Shown: in pieces, positions 23,502 through 35,017 of the stretch
Layout of the letters: every line of letters starts with the position of its first letter
How positions within the stretch are numbered: the first letter of the stretch is position 1
DNA from: Streptomyces sp. SLBN-31
GTDB lineage: Bacteria > Actinomycetota > Actinomycetes > Streptomycetales > Streptomycetaceae
Length of the DNA stretch: 64,000 nt
Direction: 5' to 3'
Assembly (NCBI RefSeq): GCF_006715395.1
Contig: NZ_VFNC01000001.1
Location: 3,906,001 to 3,970,000, forward strand
The notes under the pieces: model-generated
Seen by the model: only the letters and a program-made list of their open reading frames with translations
Told to the model about the DNA's origin: nothing
The model's database searches: none
Position numbers and translations under genes: made by a program

Positions 23502-26252
23502 ATGCATCGGCGGGCGCTACTGGGTCGCGATACGGAGCGGCGCACGCTGGCTGCCCTGGTCGAGCAGGGGGCCGCCGGTTCGGGCGGCGCGACGGTGATC
23601 ACCGGAGCGCCGGGGATCGGCAAGTCGGCGCTGGTCGCGGAGGCCGCGGGCGCGGCAGCACGAGGCGGGGCCCGTGTGATCACCGCTGTGGGGGTCCAGT
23701 CGGAGGAAGACCTACCCTGTGCCGGCCTGCACCAGTTGGTTCACCAACTGCGCGACGGAATCGACGACTTGCCGGGACGTCAGCGCACCGCGCTGCTCGC
23801 GGCCGTCGGACTCGTCGACGAGGCCGTACCCGATCTGTACCTCGTCGGCTTGGCCGCGCTGACCCTGCTGACGGACGCGGCGGCGAAGGCGCCACTGCTG
23901 GTGGTCGTCGAGGACGCCCACTGGATGGACCGTGCCAGCCTCGATGTGCTTGGGTTCGTGGCGCGGCGGATCGAGTCCGACCCCCTCGTGCTGGTCGCCG
24001 TCACCCGGCGCCTCGACGACCGCCTCAGCAGTGCCGGCCTGCCTGTGCTGCACCTGGGCCCGCTGACGGACGAGGTGTCGGGTGAGGTGCTGGACGCGGT
24101 GGCCCCCGGACTGGGACAGCAGGTCAGACGGCGGCTGTTGGAGGAGGCCGCCGGGAACCCGCTGGCGCTGACCGAGCTGCCGGTCGCGCTGCAGTCGGTC
24201 GGCGGGGCGTACGCGCTCAACCCGGGTCCGCTGCCGCTGACCGCGCGGCTGGAGCGGACGTTCACGGCACGGGTCTCCCGTCTGCCGGCCGACACCCGTG
24301 CGGTCCTGCTCCTCTCGGCCCTCAACGGTGACGGGACGATGGACGAATGCCTCGCCGCGGCGACCCGGATGCTCGGGACGGCGGTCGACGCCGGTGCCTT
24401 CGAGGCAGCGATCGGCGCGGGCCTGGTGGAGGCCCAGGGGGCGGCCTTCAAGCACCCCCTCATCCGCTCGGCGATGCACCACGCCGCCACCGCCGCAGAA
24501 CGTCAGGCCGCGCACGCCGCGCTGGCCGCCGCGCTCCACGGGCAGCCCGATCGGCAGGCATGGCACCGTGCCGCCGCCACCGCCGGTCTGGACGAACGAG
24601 TGGCACGGGATCTGGACTCCACTGCCGGCAGAGCCCTGCGCCGAGGCGGTGTCGCCGCGGCTCTTGCCGCGCTGAGGCGGGCGGCGGAGCTGACGAAGGA
24701 CCCCTCCGTGCGGGCCGACCGGCTGCTCCGGGCGGCGGAGCTCGCACTGGAGTCGGGCCAAGGAGACGTCGCGACGCATCTGCTGACCCAGGCGCGCTCA
24801 CTGGAGCTTTCGGTCCGGGACCGAGGCCGCGCGGCCTGGGTCAGCATCGCTCTGGCCGAGGGGACGCGGGGCGAGGGCGCCGCGACCGCCGAGCTGGCCG
24901 AGCTGGCGGTCGAGATCGCCGCCGGCGGCGAGTCGACACTGGGGCTGCGCATGCTGTGGAGCGCGGTCCTGCAGTGCTTCTGGGGAGAGCCGGGCCCGGC
25001 CGCCCTCGAGCGGGTCGCCGCCGCTGCCGACCGGATGCCCGTGCCCGCCGACAACGCCGACCTGGTCGCTCTGCGGGCGTACTCGGCGCCGGTCGAGCGT
25101 GCGGAAGGGGTCATGGAGGGCCTGGCGGGTCAGCTGGAGCGCTCGTCGGAGAACGCGGAGGGGGACCAGCTCCTGGGGGCCGCCGCCGTGACGGTGGGCG
25201 CTCCCGCCCTGGCGAGCCGGTTCACGGCGAGGTCGCTTGACGCCCTTCGAGCGCAGGGCAGGCTGTCGATGCTGGCTCGCGCCCTCTGCGTCCAGGCGGG
25301 GAGCGCCGCACGGCTGGGTGACGTGCGCGCTGGTTCCCTCGCCGCGGAGGAGGCCGCGTCGCTTGCACGCGAGACCGGTCAGCCTCTTGTGCACGCGATG
25401 GTGAACGCCATCCGCGCGCAGCTGGCCGCCGTCAGCGGCGACCCGGCGGCAGAGGCATGGGCGGCGGAAGCCGAACGCGAGGCCCTTCCCAGCGGAGGGC
25501 GCCCGGTGCTGGCCATCATGCAGATGGCCCGCGGGCAGGCGGCACTCTGTCAGGGCCGCTACGGCGACGCGTTCGGCCACCTGCACCGCGTCTTCGACCC
25601 GGCCGACCCCGCCTTCCACTCCTGGCTGCGCTTCTACGCGGTCGCGGAGCTGGTCGAAGCGGCGGTGCGCAGCGAATCCGCGGAGGTGGCACGCGACATC
25701 GTGCGGGAGCTGACCCCGCTCGGGGAATCGACGTCTTCGCCCGCCCTGCTCTGCGGGTTGCGACTGGGCCGGGCCCTGCTGAGCCCGCAGGATGCCGCCG
25801 AGCCGCTGTACAGGGCGGCCCTCGACGCCGTCCCCACGGACTGGCCGTTCGAGGGGGCGCGGGCGCGCCTCGCCCTGGGCGAGTGGCTGCGGCGTCACCG
25901 GCGGCCCGCGGAGTCCCGCGTCGCCCTGCGGGCCGCACGCGAGATCTTCGACGCCCTGGGTGCGTCGGCATGGGCGGAGCGGGCACGGCAGGAGCTGCGC
26001 GCCGCGGGCGCGTCGTCCCCGCGCCAGGATCCCGCCGCGGTCGACCGGCTGACCTCGACCGAGCTGCATGTCGCCCAGCTCGCCGCGCAGGGTCTGACGA
26101 ACCGGGAGATCGGCGAGCGGTTGTACGTCTCGCCCCGGACGGTGAGCACCCATCTCCAGCGGATGTTCCCCAAACTGGGGGTCACGTCCCGCGGCGAACT
26201 CGCCGCGGTGCTCGGCGCCACGACGACGTACCCCGAAGGCGCGGCGTCATGA
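23502..26252 (+). CDS. LAL-type LuxR-family ATPase regulator
   Basis: A 916-residue cytoplasmic regulator (MalT/LAL family). The N-terminal AAA-like NTPase domain has Walker A GAPGIGKSAL near residue 35 and Walker B LLVVVEDAHWMD near 140. A long helical middle part resembles TPR-like repeats. A LuxR helix-turn-helix ends it (LTSTELHVAQLAAQGLTNRE, YVSPRTVSTHLQRM). Such proteins usually activate neighbouring operons in response to a ligand bound by the helical region. The start is ATG 23502 after GGTGCGGC; no better one is visible. It reads in the same direction as the hydrolase/Dps run from 26382, its likely target (inference). Confidence 0.93.
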   Translation: MHRRALLGRDTERRTLAALVEQGAAGSGGATVITGAPGIGKSALVAEAAGAAARGGARVITAVGVQSEEDLPCAGLHQLVHQLRDGIDDLPGRQRTALLAAVGLVDEAVPDLYLVGLAALTLLTDAAAKAPLLVVVEDAHWMDRASLDVLGFVARRIESDPLVLVAVTRRLDDRLSSAGLPVLHLGPLTDEVSGEVLDAVAPGLGQQVRRRLLEEAAGNPLALTELPVALQSVGGAYALNPGPLPLTARLERTFTARVSRLPADTRAVLLLSALNGDGTMDECLAAATRMLGTAVDAGAFEAAIGAGLVEAQGAAFKHPLIRSAMHHAATAAERQAAHAALAAALHGQPDRQAWHRAAATAGLDERVARDLDSTAGRALRRGGVAAALAALRRAAELTKDPSVRADRLLRAAELALESGQGDVATHLLTQARSLELSVRDRGRAAWVSIALAEGTRGEGAATAELAELAVEIAAGGESTLGLRMLWSAVLQCFWGEPGPAALERVAAAADRMPVPADNADLVALRAYSAPVERAEGVMEGLAGQLERSSENAEGDQLLGAAAVTVGAPALASRFTARSLDALRAQGRLSMLARALCVQAGSAARLGDVRAGSLAAEEAASLARETGQPLVHAMVNAIRAQLAAVSGDPAAEAWAAEAEREALPSGGRPVLAIMQMARGQAALCQGRYGDAFGHLHRVFDPADPAFHSWLRFYAVAELVEAAVRSESAEVARDIVRELTPLGESTSSPALLCGLRLGRALLSPQDAAEPLYRAALDAVPTDWPFEGARARLALGEWLRRHRRPAESRVALRAAREIFDALGASAWAERARQELRAAGASSPRQDPAAVDRLTSTELHVAQLAAQGLTNREIGERLYVSPRTVSTHLQRMFPKLGVTSRGELAAVLGATTTYPEGAAS

Positions 26253-26324
26253 CGTACGCGGAAGACGCAGCACCATGACGTACGTCGAAACCGTAGTCCG
26301 ACGGACGCGGTCCGACCTGCTTGA

Positions 26325-27215
<891 letters not shown>

Positions 27216-27249
27216 GACCTCGCGCCTGTCACGAAAGGACCGCACTCCT

Positions 27250-27723
27250 GTGCCGGTTGTCAACAACCCTCTGCCCGAGCGCGACCGCGAGACCGCGGGT
27301 GCGGCGCTGCAGGCGACCCTGGCCGACCTTCTCGACCTGTCCCTGGTGGCCAAGCAGGCCCACTGGAACGTGTACGGCCCGCGCTTCCGCTCGGTTCACG
27401 CCCAGCTCGACGAGGCCGCCACCGTCGCCCGGAACCACGCCGACACGGTGGCCGAGCGCGCGGCCGCCCTGGGCGTCAGTCCGGACGGACGGGCCGGGAC
27501 CGTTGCGGGAACCAGCGGCGTGCCCGCCTTTCCGCCGGGCTGGACCAAGGACAGTGACGCCGTCGAGGCCTTGGCGTACGCGCTCTCTGCCGTGACCCAA
27601 AGGCTGCGTGAGCGCATCGTCGCGATGGGCCCCGTGGATGTCGTCACCGAGGATCTCCTCGTCGGACTGACGGCCGATCTCGAGAAGCAGAGCTGGATGT
27701 TCCAGGCGGAGAACCGGGCCTGA
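27250..27723 (+). CDS. dps: Dps-family ferritin-like DNA-protection protein
   Basis: A 157-residue dodecameric mini-ferritin that oxidises Fe(II) with hydrogen peroxide and shields DNA. The ferroxidase set is complete with canonical spacing: H38 (KQAHWNVYG), H50 (FRSVHAQLDE), D65 and E69 (RNHADTVAER). GTG 27250 follows GAAAGGACC. It lies 34 bp after the hydrolase, probably in one transcript. Lack of a long Lys-rich tail suggests DNA binding, if any, is weak. Confidence 0.92.
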   Translation: MPVVNNPLPERDRETAGAALQATLADLLDLSLVAKQAHWNVYGPRFRSVHAQLDEAATVARNHADTVAERAAALGVSPDGRAGTVAGTSGVPAFPPGWTKDSDAVEALAYALSAVTQRLRERIVAMGPVDVVTEDLLVGLTADLEKQSWMFQAENRA

Positions 27724-27769
27724 TCAGGCGGCCAGAGCCGCACAGTTGTCGTCCGAAGTGGAGAAGAGC

Positions 27770-28915
27770 ATGGGTGTCGAGGGAACGAGCACAGACCGAT
27801 TCGAACCGGTACGGGCGGTGCTGGGGGCGCACCTCGAAGCCGGCGAGGAGTTGGGGGCGTCGATCGCCGTCGATGTGGACGGGGTCATGGAAGTCGATCT
27901 GTGGGGTGGCCACGCGGACGAAGCACGGACCGTTCCATGGCACCGGGACACGTTGGTGAGTATGTGGTCGACCACGAAAACCCTCACCAATCTCGCGGCT
28001 CTCATCCTCGTCGACCGGGGCGCGCTGGATCTGCACCGCCCGGTGGCGTACTACTGGCCCGAGTTCGCCGCCCAGGGAAAGGAGCACATCGAGGTGCGTC
28101 ACGTCCTGGCTCACACCTCGGGACTCTCCGGCTGGGAGCAGCCCTTCTCCATGGAGGATCTCTACGATCGGCCTACCGCGAGTGCCCGGCTGGCCGCGCA
28201 GGCACCCTGGTGGGAGCCGGGCTCCGCTTCGGGCTACCACGTGCAGACCCAAGGGCAACTGGTGGGAGAGCTTGTCCGGCGGGCCAGTGGCCGTACCCTG
28301 ACGGAGTTCGTCGCCACCGAGATCGCCGAACCGACGCAAGCTGATGTCCAGATCGGCGCGCGACGGGCCGACTGGCCGCGTATCGCCGATCTGGTGGCCC
28401 CCTCGCAGCTTGGCGGTATACCCACGGGTCTTGATCCCGAGGGGATCTTCACCAGGACGCTGCTCGGAAGCCCCGCACGTGACGAGCACGTCGACACCCC
28501 GCAGTGGCGCTCCGCCGAACTCGGAGCCGTCAACGGACACGGCAACGCACGTGGCCTGGCCCGAGCGCTCTCCGTCATCTCGCGGCGCGGCCAGGTCAAC
28601 GGCCGCCGGCTTCTCTCCGAGGAGACGGTGGACAAGGTGTTCGACGTACAGGCCGACGGAGTCGACCTGTTCCTGGGCGTTCCCGTCCGCTGGGGCATGG
28701 GCTACGCACTCGCCGATCCGAGGACGATGCCGCACATGCCCACCGGGAGGATCTGCTTCTGGGTCGGTCGGGGCGGTTCGATCGTCATGATGGACCTCGA
28801 CCGGCGCGTCACGTTCTCGTACACGATGAACCGGGTGGGCGACGGGATCCTTGGCTCGGAGCGCACGCACAGCTACCTCAGGCATGTCTACGAAGTCCTG
28901 GAGCGTACCGGCTGA
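27770..28915 (+). CDS. Beta-lactamase-fold serine hydrolase (class C/esterase EstB type)
   Basis: A 381-residue cytoplasmic protein (no signal peptide). The catalytic S-x-x-K is STTK in VSMWSTTKTLTNL near residue 68; a Y-x-N-like motif is probably YHVQTQG near 155, and VGRGGS near the C-terminus stands at the usual KTG box. Members cleave esters or small amides; cell-wall roles are unlikely without export. ATG 27770 is preferred because GGAGAAG lies just upstream; the frame is open to TTG 27746. It follows Dps by 46 bp. Confidence 0.88.
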   Translation: MGVEGTSTDRFEPVRAVLGAHLEAGEELGASIAVDVDGVMEVDLWGGHADEARTVPWHRDTLVSMWSTTKTLTNLAALILVDRGALDLHRPVAYYWPEFAAQGKEHIEVRHVLAHTSGLSGWEQPFSMEDLYDRPTASARLAAQAPWWEPGSASGYHVQTQGQLVGELVRRASGRTLTEFVATEIAEPTQADVQIGARRADWPRIADLVAPSQLGGIPTGLDPEGIFTRTLLGSPARDEHVDTPQWRSAELGAVNGHGNARGLARALSVISRRGQVNGRRLLSEETVDKVFDVQADGVDLFLGVPVRWGMGYALADPRTMPHMPTGRICFWVGRGGSIVMMDLDRRVTFSYTMNRVGDGILGSERTHSYLRHVYEVLERTG

Positions 28916-29471
28916 GGTGTAGCCGTAGGCTCCGCGCGCGGCGCTGTGGCACGGGAAAACATTGCCCGGAACGCGAGTGAGCGGCCGTCATCCGGCTGGA
29001 GGGGAACTCGCTCCCTCATCCGGGTTGCAGCTTCCGCACCCACGGTGCGACGCAGCGATCGTCACGAAGAGTGAGGACTACGGCACCACCTCGGCCATAG
29101 GCTCGATCACGTCGGGAAGGTGCTGCCCGCGGCACCTCGCACCGCCATCCATGTCCGCGAACGAGCAGTCCGCCGGCGGATGAACCGGTCCGATCGCCCC
29201 CTCGTAGGACAGGACGAAGGCGCTCCTCGCCCGGTGGACGGGCGAGGCCGAAGCCTCAGGATCACCCTCGGGCCGCAGCCCGGCAGCCGCTCTCCGGGCC
29301 GCTGTCGGCTGCCGCCCACCAGCGCTCCGATCCGCGCCGCTCACGTGGCGCAGACGGACCCACATCAACCAGGTACCGGCGAAGCGAGCCGGCCCCCGTT
29401 TCTCGACTTACCCAGCTGCATCGCCTTTCGGCCCGTCGAGCACCATCCATCGAACAAGAGGGATTTCACAC
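28916..29471. other. Intergenic, about 550 bp; no gene seen
   Basis: No supported gene on either strand and no obvious hairpin with a T-run. It may hold the promoter of the secreted hydrolase. Confidence 0.5.
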
Positions 29472-30311
29472 ATGCGCAACACCCGCCTCGTCCGTCCGGG
29501 GAGCAGATCCGCGCTGCTCGGTGTCACCGCGGCCGTCGGACTGTCCGTCGCCGCCGTCACCCTGCCCGCTGCGGCCGACGCTACACCCCACCAACCCGTA
29601 CGTCCGACGATCGTGCTGGAACACGGAGCGTTCGCCGACGCCGCGAGCTGGGACGGTGTCGTCGCCCGGCTGCAGCGTGCGGGCTACCCGGTGGTGGCCG
29701 CCGCCAACCCGCTGCGTGGTCCGGCGACCGATGCCGCTTACCTGCGCAGCGTCCTCGACCACATCGACGGGCCCGTGGTCTTGGTCGGTCACTCCTACGG
29801 CGGAACCGTCATCAGCCAGGCCGCCGCGGGCCTCGAGGGGAAAGTGAAGGCACTGGTCTACATCGCGGCGTTCCTGCCGGACGTGGGCGAGAGCTCGATC
29901 GGACTGACGGACAAGTTCCCCGGCAGCACCCTCGGCCAAGCCGTCGAGTCCGTCAACTACGCCCTGCCCGACGGTGATCAGGGCGCGGACGTGTACATCA
30001 AGCCGGAGAAGTTCCGCAGCCAGTTCGCCGCAGACGTGCCGAAAGACAAGGCCAGGCTCATGGCTGCAGGGCAGCGTCCGATCGCTGCCGCCGCTCTGGA
30101 GGAGAAGTCCACCCAGGCCGCCTGGAAGACGATCCCCTCCTGGTCGCTGGTGACCACGGAGGACCGCAACATCCCAGTGGCTGCCCAGCGCTTCATGTCA
30201 GCCCGCGCCAATGCCCGCACGACGACCATCGACGCGTCACACGCGGTATCCGTATCCCGCCCCGAGGCCGTCGCCCGCATCGTCGAGCAGGCGGCCCGTA
30301 CGGTCCGATGA
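29472..30311 (+). CDS. Secreted alpha/beta hydrolase
   Basis: A 279-residue exported serine hydrolase. The Sec signal peptide covers about residues 1-36 (SALLGVTAAVGLSVAAVTLP then AAADA). VLEHGAFADAASWDGVV is the oxyanion region, GHSYGGTVISQAAAGL the nucleophile (Ser near residue 113), and DASHAVSVSRPEAVA carries the His. Same family as salicylate-esterase-like plant and bacterial hydrolases; substrate unknown. It is the intact counterpart of the decayed copy at 1534-2322. ATG 29472 is preceded by a weak ribosome site (AGAGGG, 10 bases). Confidence 0.92.
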   Translation: MRNTRLVRPGSRSALLGVTAAVGLSVAAVTLPAAADATPHQPVRPTIVLEHGAFADAASWDGVVARLQRAGYPVVAAANPLRGPATDAAYLRSVLDHIDGPVVLVGHSYGGTVISQAAAGLEGKVKALVYIAAFLPDVGESSIGLTDKFPGSTLGQAVESVNYALPDGDQGADVYIKPEKFRSQFAADVPKDKARLMAAGQRPIAAAALEEKSTQAAWKTIPSWSLVTTEDRNIPVAAQRFMSARANARTTTIDASHAVSVSRPEAVARIVEQAARTVR

Positions 30312-31247
<936 letters not shown>

Positions 31248-31360
31248 CCGACGGCCGACGCCTCACCGGCCGCGTGGCCAGCCGTGGGCATGCGGCCCTC
31301 GAGCCCGACGACGCTGCAGCGACTGAGTTCAGGGGGTACCGGCCCCCCGCCGCAACAGCA

Positions 31361-31388
31361 GGGCCGCGCAGCAATGGCTGCGCGGCCC
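31361..31388. terminator. Strong bidirectional hairpin between convergent genes
   Basis: GGGCCGCGCAGC and GCTGCGCGGCCC form a perfect 12-bp stem with loop AATG. It lies between the ends of the hydrolase (31247) and the cold-shock gene (31505), so it can stop transcription from both sides. Confidence 0.85.
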
Positions 31389-31504
31389 TTGACCCTGTTC
31401 ACGTCGGCGCGAGAGCAGGCGTCTTCGTCCGGGCGGGCCGGCCCCTGCGTGCGCGGCGGCCACCGGACGCCCGCGTGCGCGATCCCTCGGGCAGGTCTTC
31501 GAGG

Positions 31505-31708
31505 TCAGACCAGGTTGATGTTCTCGGCCTGCGGACCCTTCTGGCCCTGGGTGACGTCGAAGGTCACGGCCTGGCCCTCCTGGAGCTCACGAAAGCCTGT
31601 CGAGTTGATCGCGGAGTAGTGCGCGAAGACATCGGGGCCGCCGCCATCCTGAGCGATGAAGCCGAAGCCCTTCTCCGCGTTGAACCACTTCACAGTTCCC
31701 GAGGCCAT
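31505..31708 (-). CDS. Cold-shock protein CspA family (copy 1)
   Basis: A 67-residue OB-fold RNA chaperone. RNP1 KGFGFI and RNP2 VFAHYSAI are both intact; full family length. It melts RNA secondary structure on cold shift or during growth. ATG 31708 is chosen because GGAAGG stands 7 bases upstream; ATG 31714 is too close to it. Terminated by the hairpin at 31361-31388. It closes a minus-strand block that includes a DEAD-box helicase and a second CspA. Confidence 0.96.
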   Translation of the reverse strand: MASGTVKWFNAEKGFGFIAQDGGGPDVFAHYSAINSTGFRELQEGQAVTFDVTQGQKGPQAENINLV

Positions 31709-32065
31709 GGTCATGCCTTCCAGTCGATGAACGCCTACCACTCCATGTGGCAGACGGAGGTGATCGCCCTGGTTCCTGCGGCACAGCACAGCAAAACGCC
31801 CACACCACAGGCGTGGGCAAGAGGGAATTCCGAACCACGACAGCTGGCACAGACGCTACACGCCCGCACACCGTGTCACCACAGAAATGATCACGCCGTG
31901 CAGTCCGTCGGTGCGTGCTGTGCCGAGGCCGACGGGCATATGAACTCCTCGTTGGCGTCGTCGCGCGGGTGGAGTGCGACCAGAGCAATCAGAGTCTTTG
32001 GCAGTGGTCACCAGCGGCGCTGTCATCACCGGTGGCCGGCTCTCGCAGCCACGTGGAGGCAGACG
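31709..32065. other. Intergenic; cold-shock 5' leader and unassigned sequence
   Basis: No gene recognised. It should hold the promoter and leader of the cold-shock gene at 31505-31708. No clear promoter boxes were identified. Confidence 0.4.
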
Positions 32066-32290
32066 GTGTCGGATGTGCTGGCCGATGGTGCCTGCTCGGG
32101 CGAGTTCGACGCCGTCTTCGACTCGCTCGCGAAGCAGGACGGCCCGTCGGCCTCCACGCACCTGCACTTCCCTGTCGCCTGGATCCTGCAGGGCACCCTC
32201 GGGATCCCGGAGGTGGGTGGGATGTACGGGGTTGCGATCGAGGACGTCGGCGTCTGGAGTGTGGGTGACTTCAGCTGTTCCGGCCAGTGA
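32066..32290 (+). CDS. Small hypothetical protein
   Basis: GTG 32066 with GGAGG six bases upstream opens a 74-residue frame (SDVLADGACSGEFDAVFDSL, VAWILQGTLGIPEVGG) rich in acidic and small residues. No family recognised. The coding-like third-position bias and the ribosome site support it; it points towards the end of the minus-strand gene at 32392. Confidence 0.5.
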   Translation: MSDVLADGACSGEFDAVFDSLAKQDGPSASTHLHFPVAWILQGTLGIPEVGGMYGVAIEDVGVWSVGDFSCSGQ

Positions 32291-32391
32291 GCGAGGGCGA
32301 CGAGAATCTGCTGCACGCGGTGTGGGCCCGACCGTTACCCCGGTCGGGCCCACACCGCTGGTCAGATGCCGGCTCGTGCCTGTTGACCTGG

Positions 32392-32700
32392 TCAGACCGT
32401 CACGGGAGTGCCGGGCATCGCGGAGGCGTGCTGCCGCGAGCCGGGGATGTCCGAAGGCGCGGCCTTGGGCAGGGCGCGGCAGGTGAAGCCGAGCTGAGTC
32501 ATGGCTCGCAGGACTTCGGTGGCGCTGAAGTCACGGCGGTCCTGGCGGGTGATGACGTGGCCGACTTGCTTGACGGGGTAGTGGCGACGGCCGATGATCA
32601 CCGATTCTCCGGTGACCGGTTCGGGCTTGATGCCCTTCATCGATTCCAGCACTCCGCCCTTGGTGAGCTCGAAGGGGAAGCGGGCGATGACGCAGCGCAT
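32392..32700 (-). CDS. Conserved small protein of the cold-shock block
   Basis: A 102-residue basic protein (FPFELTKGGVLESMKGIKPE, VIIGRRHYPVKQVGHVITRQ, DRRDFSATEVLRAMTQLGF). I recall it as a conserved streptomycete protein often near csp and DEAD-box genes; role unknown. ATG 32700 has GTGAGG upstream. It is the last gene of the helicase transcript, 83 bp after the CBS gene. Confidence 0.72.
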   Translation of the reverse strand: MRCVIARFPFELTKGGVLESMKGIKPEPVTGESVIIGRRHYPVKQVGHVITRQDRRDFSATEVLRAMTQLGFTCRALPKAAPSDIPGSRQHASAMPGTPVTV

Positions 32701-32783
32701 GTGGCCTCACAGGAAGAAGGGAAGACGGTCCGACCAGGGGCGAGGAGTTTCAGCGGAAGTGCCCGGGGCGCTGTTTTGCTCGG

Positions 32784-33137
32784 CTACGACTGGAACACCG
32801 AGGCGACGAGAACACATCGCGAGCCCGGCTTCGCCACCGTGGTCAGCGGGGTGAACGATCCGTGGAAGCAGCGGAGGTCACGCAGGCGGACGCGGTCCGT
32901 GCGAGCGCCGCTGTCGCGGACGGTGGTGAGGTCGGTTCGGGTCACCAGGCCCACGGGCTGGTCGTCCTGGTCGCAGACGACCAGCCGGCCCGTGCGTGCG
33001 GCGGCCATGACGGCCAGCGCCACCTCCACGCTCATGTCGTCACAGACCTGCGGTCCGGCCGCGTCCATGACGTCCACCGCCGTCCTGTGCAGGGTGTTGG
33101 CGCCCGCCGTGCGGGACTGCATCTGAAGCAGCGTCAA
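32784..33137 (-). CDS. CBS-domain protein
   Basis: A 117-residue protein with one CBS pair region: VDVMDAAGPQVCDDMSVEVA then LVVCDQDDQPVGLVTRTDLT. CBS domains bind adenosyl ligands and act as energy sensors. TTG 33137 is preferred as start because AGGAGG stands 6 bases upstream; the frame is open to 33179. It lies 46 bp after the helicase on the same strand. The last 30 residues look unrelated to CBS. Confidence 0.8.
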   Translation of the reverse strand: MTLLQMQSRTAGANTLHRTAVDVMDAAGPQVCDDMSVEVALAVMAAARTGRLVVCDQDDQPVGLVTRTDLTTVRDSGARTDRVRLRDLRCFHGSFTPLTTVAKPGSRCVLVASVFQS

Positions 33138-33182
33138 AATGTGCCTCCTGTCGAGATGGGTCGACTTCCTGATCACCAAGGT

Positions 33183-34676
33183 CTAGGCCACGGTGTCGAG
33201 GACGGGCCGGCGTGCGGGGGTGCGCCGGGCCGCCGAGGAGGGGCGGCGTCGGCCTCGGGAGGTAGCGCTGCGCTTGGGGCGTTCGACCACCGGTACGGTG
33301 ATGACGACCGGGACGCCGGACGGGGCCTGAGCTCCGGTGATCCGGCTCAGGGCCTCGTCTCCCGAACGGACCTGGGTGGTCTGCGGCCGGATTCCGGCGT
33401 CCGACATGAGGCGGACCATGCCTCGGCGCTGGTTCGGTGTGACGAGCGTGACGACGCTGCCGGACTCGCCGGCGCGGGCGGTGCGGCCTCCGCGGTGGAG
33501 GTAGTCCTTGTGGTCGGTCGGCGGGTCGACGTTGACGACCAGGTCGAGGTTGTCGACGTGGATGCCGCGCGCCGCGACATTGGTCGCCACCAGCACGGTG
33601 ACGTGTCCCGTCTTGAACTGCGCCAGCGTGCGGGTGCGCTGCGGCTGCGACTTGCCGCCGTGCAGCGCCGCGGCCCGTACCCCGCTGTTGAGTAGATCCT
33701 GGGTCAGCCGGTCGACGGCGTGCTTGGTGTCCAGGAACATGATCACGCGGCCGTCGCGGGCGGCGATCTCGGTCGTGGCGGCGTGCTTGTCGGCGCCATG
33801 GACGTGCAGGACGTGGTGCTCCATCGTCGTGACCGCGCCGGCCGACGGGTCGACCGAATGCACGACGGGGTCGGTCAGATAGCGGCGCACCAGCAGGTCG
33901 ACGTTACGGTCCAAGGTGGCGGAGAACAGCATCCGCTGTCCCTTGGGGCGCACCTGGTCGAGCAGCGCGGTGACTTGCGGCATGAAACCCATGTCGGCCA
34001 TCTGGTCGGCCTCGTCCAGCACCGTGATGTCCACGTGGTTCAGCCTGCACTCGCCGCGGTCGATGAGGTCCTTGAGGCGTCCGGGCGTCGCGACGACGAC
34101 CTCGGTCCCGCCGCGCAGTGCGCCGGCCTGCCGGCCGATCGACATCCCGCCCACCACCGTGGCCAGCCGCAGCCCGACGGAACGGGCGTACGGCGTGAGC
34201 GCGTCAGTCACCTGCTGGGCCAACTCACGCGTCGGTACCAGGATCAGCCCCAGCGGCTGGCGGGGCTCAGCACGCCGTCCGGCAGTACGGGCGAGCACGG
34301 CGAGGCCGAAGGCGAGGGTCTTGCCGGAACCGGTGCGCCCGCGGCCCAGGACGTCACGGCCCGCCAGGGAGTTCGGCAGCGTCGCTCCCTGGATCGGGAA
34401 TGGCACGGTCACCCCCTGCTTGCCGAGTTCGGCCAGGAGCTGCCCGGGCATGCCGAGATCGGCGAACGCCTCGACGGAGGGCAGTGCGGGGGTGATCGTC
34501 CTGGGCAGAGCGAACTCACCGCGCACCGCGGCGGGCCGGCGGCCGGAACCGCCAGAACGGACGGGCCCGCCGAAACGGTGCGGTGCCTGCGTCGCAAAGC
34601 GGCTGCCGCCCTTTCCGGCGTCGGCACTGCCCCTACGGGCGCGGGAGGAGCGGTCGTTCGTGCGGGTGCGGTTCAT
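33183..34676 (-). CDS. DEAD-box ATP-dependent RNA helicase
   Basis: A 497-residue RNA helicase. Basic N-terminus, Q motif PFPIQGATLPNSLAGRD, motif I GRTGSGKT, Ia PTRELAQQ, Ib TPGRLKD, II DEAD (VLDEADQM), III SAT, IV IMFLDT, V ATNVAARGIHV, VI HRGGRTARAG, then an Arg-rich tail. All catalytic residues are present. ATG 34676 has GAGGAAGG 7 bases upstream. Such enzymes unwind RNA in ribosome assembly or decay at low temperature; two CspA genes on the same strand around it fit that role. A leader of nearly 300 bp precedes the start. Confidence 0.95.
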   Translation of the reverse strand: MNRTRTNDRSSRARRGSADAGKGGSRFATQAPHRFGGPVRSGGSGRRPAAVRGEFALPRTITPALPSVEAFADLGMPGQLLAELGKQGVTVPFPIQGATLPNSLAGRDVLGRGRTGSGKTLAFGLAVLARTAGRRAEPRQPLGLILVPTRELAQQVTDALTPYARSVGLRLATVVGGMSIGRQAGALRGGTEVVVATPGRLKDLIDRGECRLNHVDITVLDEADQMADMGFMPQVTALLDQVRPKGQRMLFSATLDRNVDLLVRRYLTDPVVHSVDPSAGAVTTMEHHVLHVHGADKHAATTEIAARDGRVIMFLDTKHAVDRLTQDLLNSGVRAAALHGGKSQPQRTRTLAQFKTGHVTVLVATNVAARGIHVDNLDLVVNVDPPTDHKDYLHRGGRTARAGESGSVVTLVTPNQRRGMVRLMSDAGIRPQTTQVRSGDEALSRITGAQAPSGVPVVITVPVVERPKRSATSRGRRRPSSAARRTPARRPVLDTVA

Positions 34677-34961
34677 GCGGAACCTTCCTCGATGCGGCAC
34701 ATATCAAGGAATTCCCGCTGCGGTGAGCGGCACGAAGAATTACAAGTATGGACCGATGCCAAAAGACAGCAGATCTGGCCGACGGAAATCTCCGGGGCAC
34801 AGACGCTGAAAGGGGGAAGCAATGGAGGCCCTGAGTTCCGGGCGTCAACTGCGGTGCAGCTTGCAGGATGCGCCTGCGCGCCTGAAGGAGGAGTCGCGTG
34901 TGTTGAGACTGCAGATTCCTCCGCGTCTTCCGCGGACAAGACCGGCGCGGGAGACGCGTGC
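34677..34961. other. Helicase 5' leader
   Basis: No gene seen between the helicase start and the terminator of the upstream cold-shock gene. It is less GC-rich than its surroundings and probably carries the helicase promoter and untranslated leader; boxes could not be assigned with confidence. Confidence 0.45.
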
Positions 34962-34999
34962 AGCTGGGGCCCGCACCCCGAAGGATGCGGGCCCCAGCT
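34962..34999 (-). terminator. Strong hairpin after cold-shock gene copy 2
   Basis: AGCTGGGGCCCGCA (34962-34975) pairs perfectly with TGCGGGCCCCAGCT (34986-34999), a 14-bp stem with a 10-base loop, 19 bases beyond the cold-shock stop. Confidence 0.85.
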
Positions 35000-35017
35000 A
35001 CAGATTGTGCGTGAGCG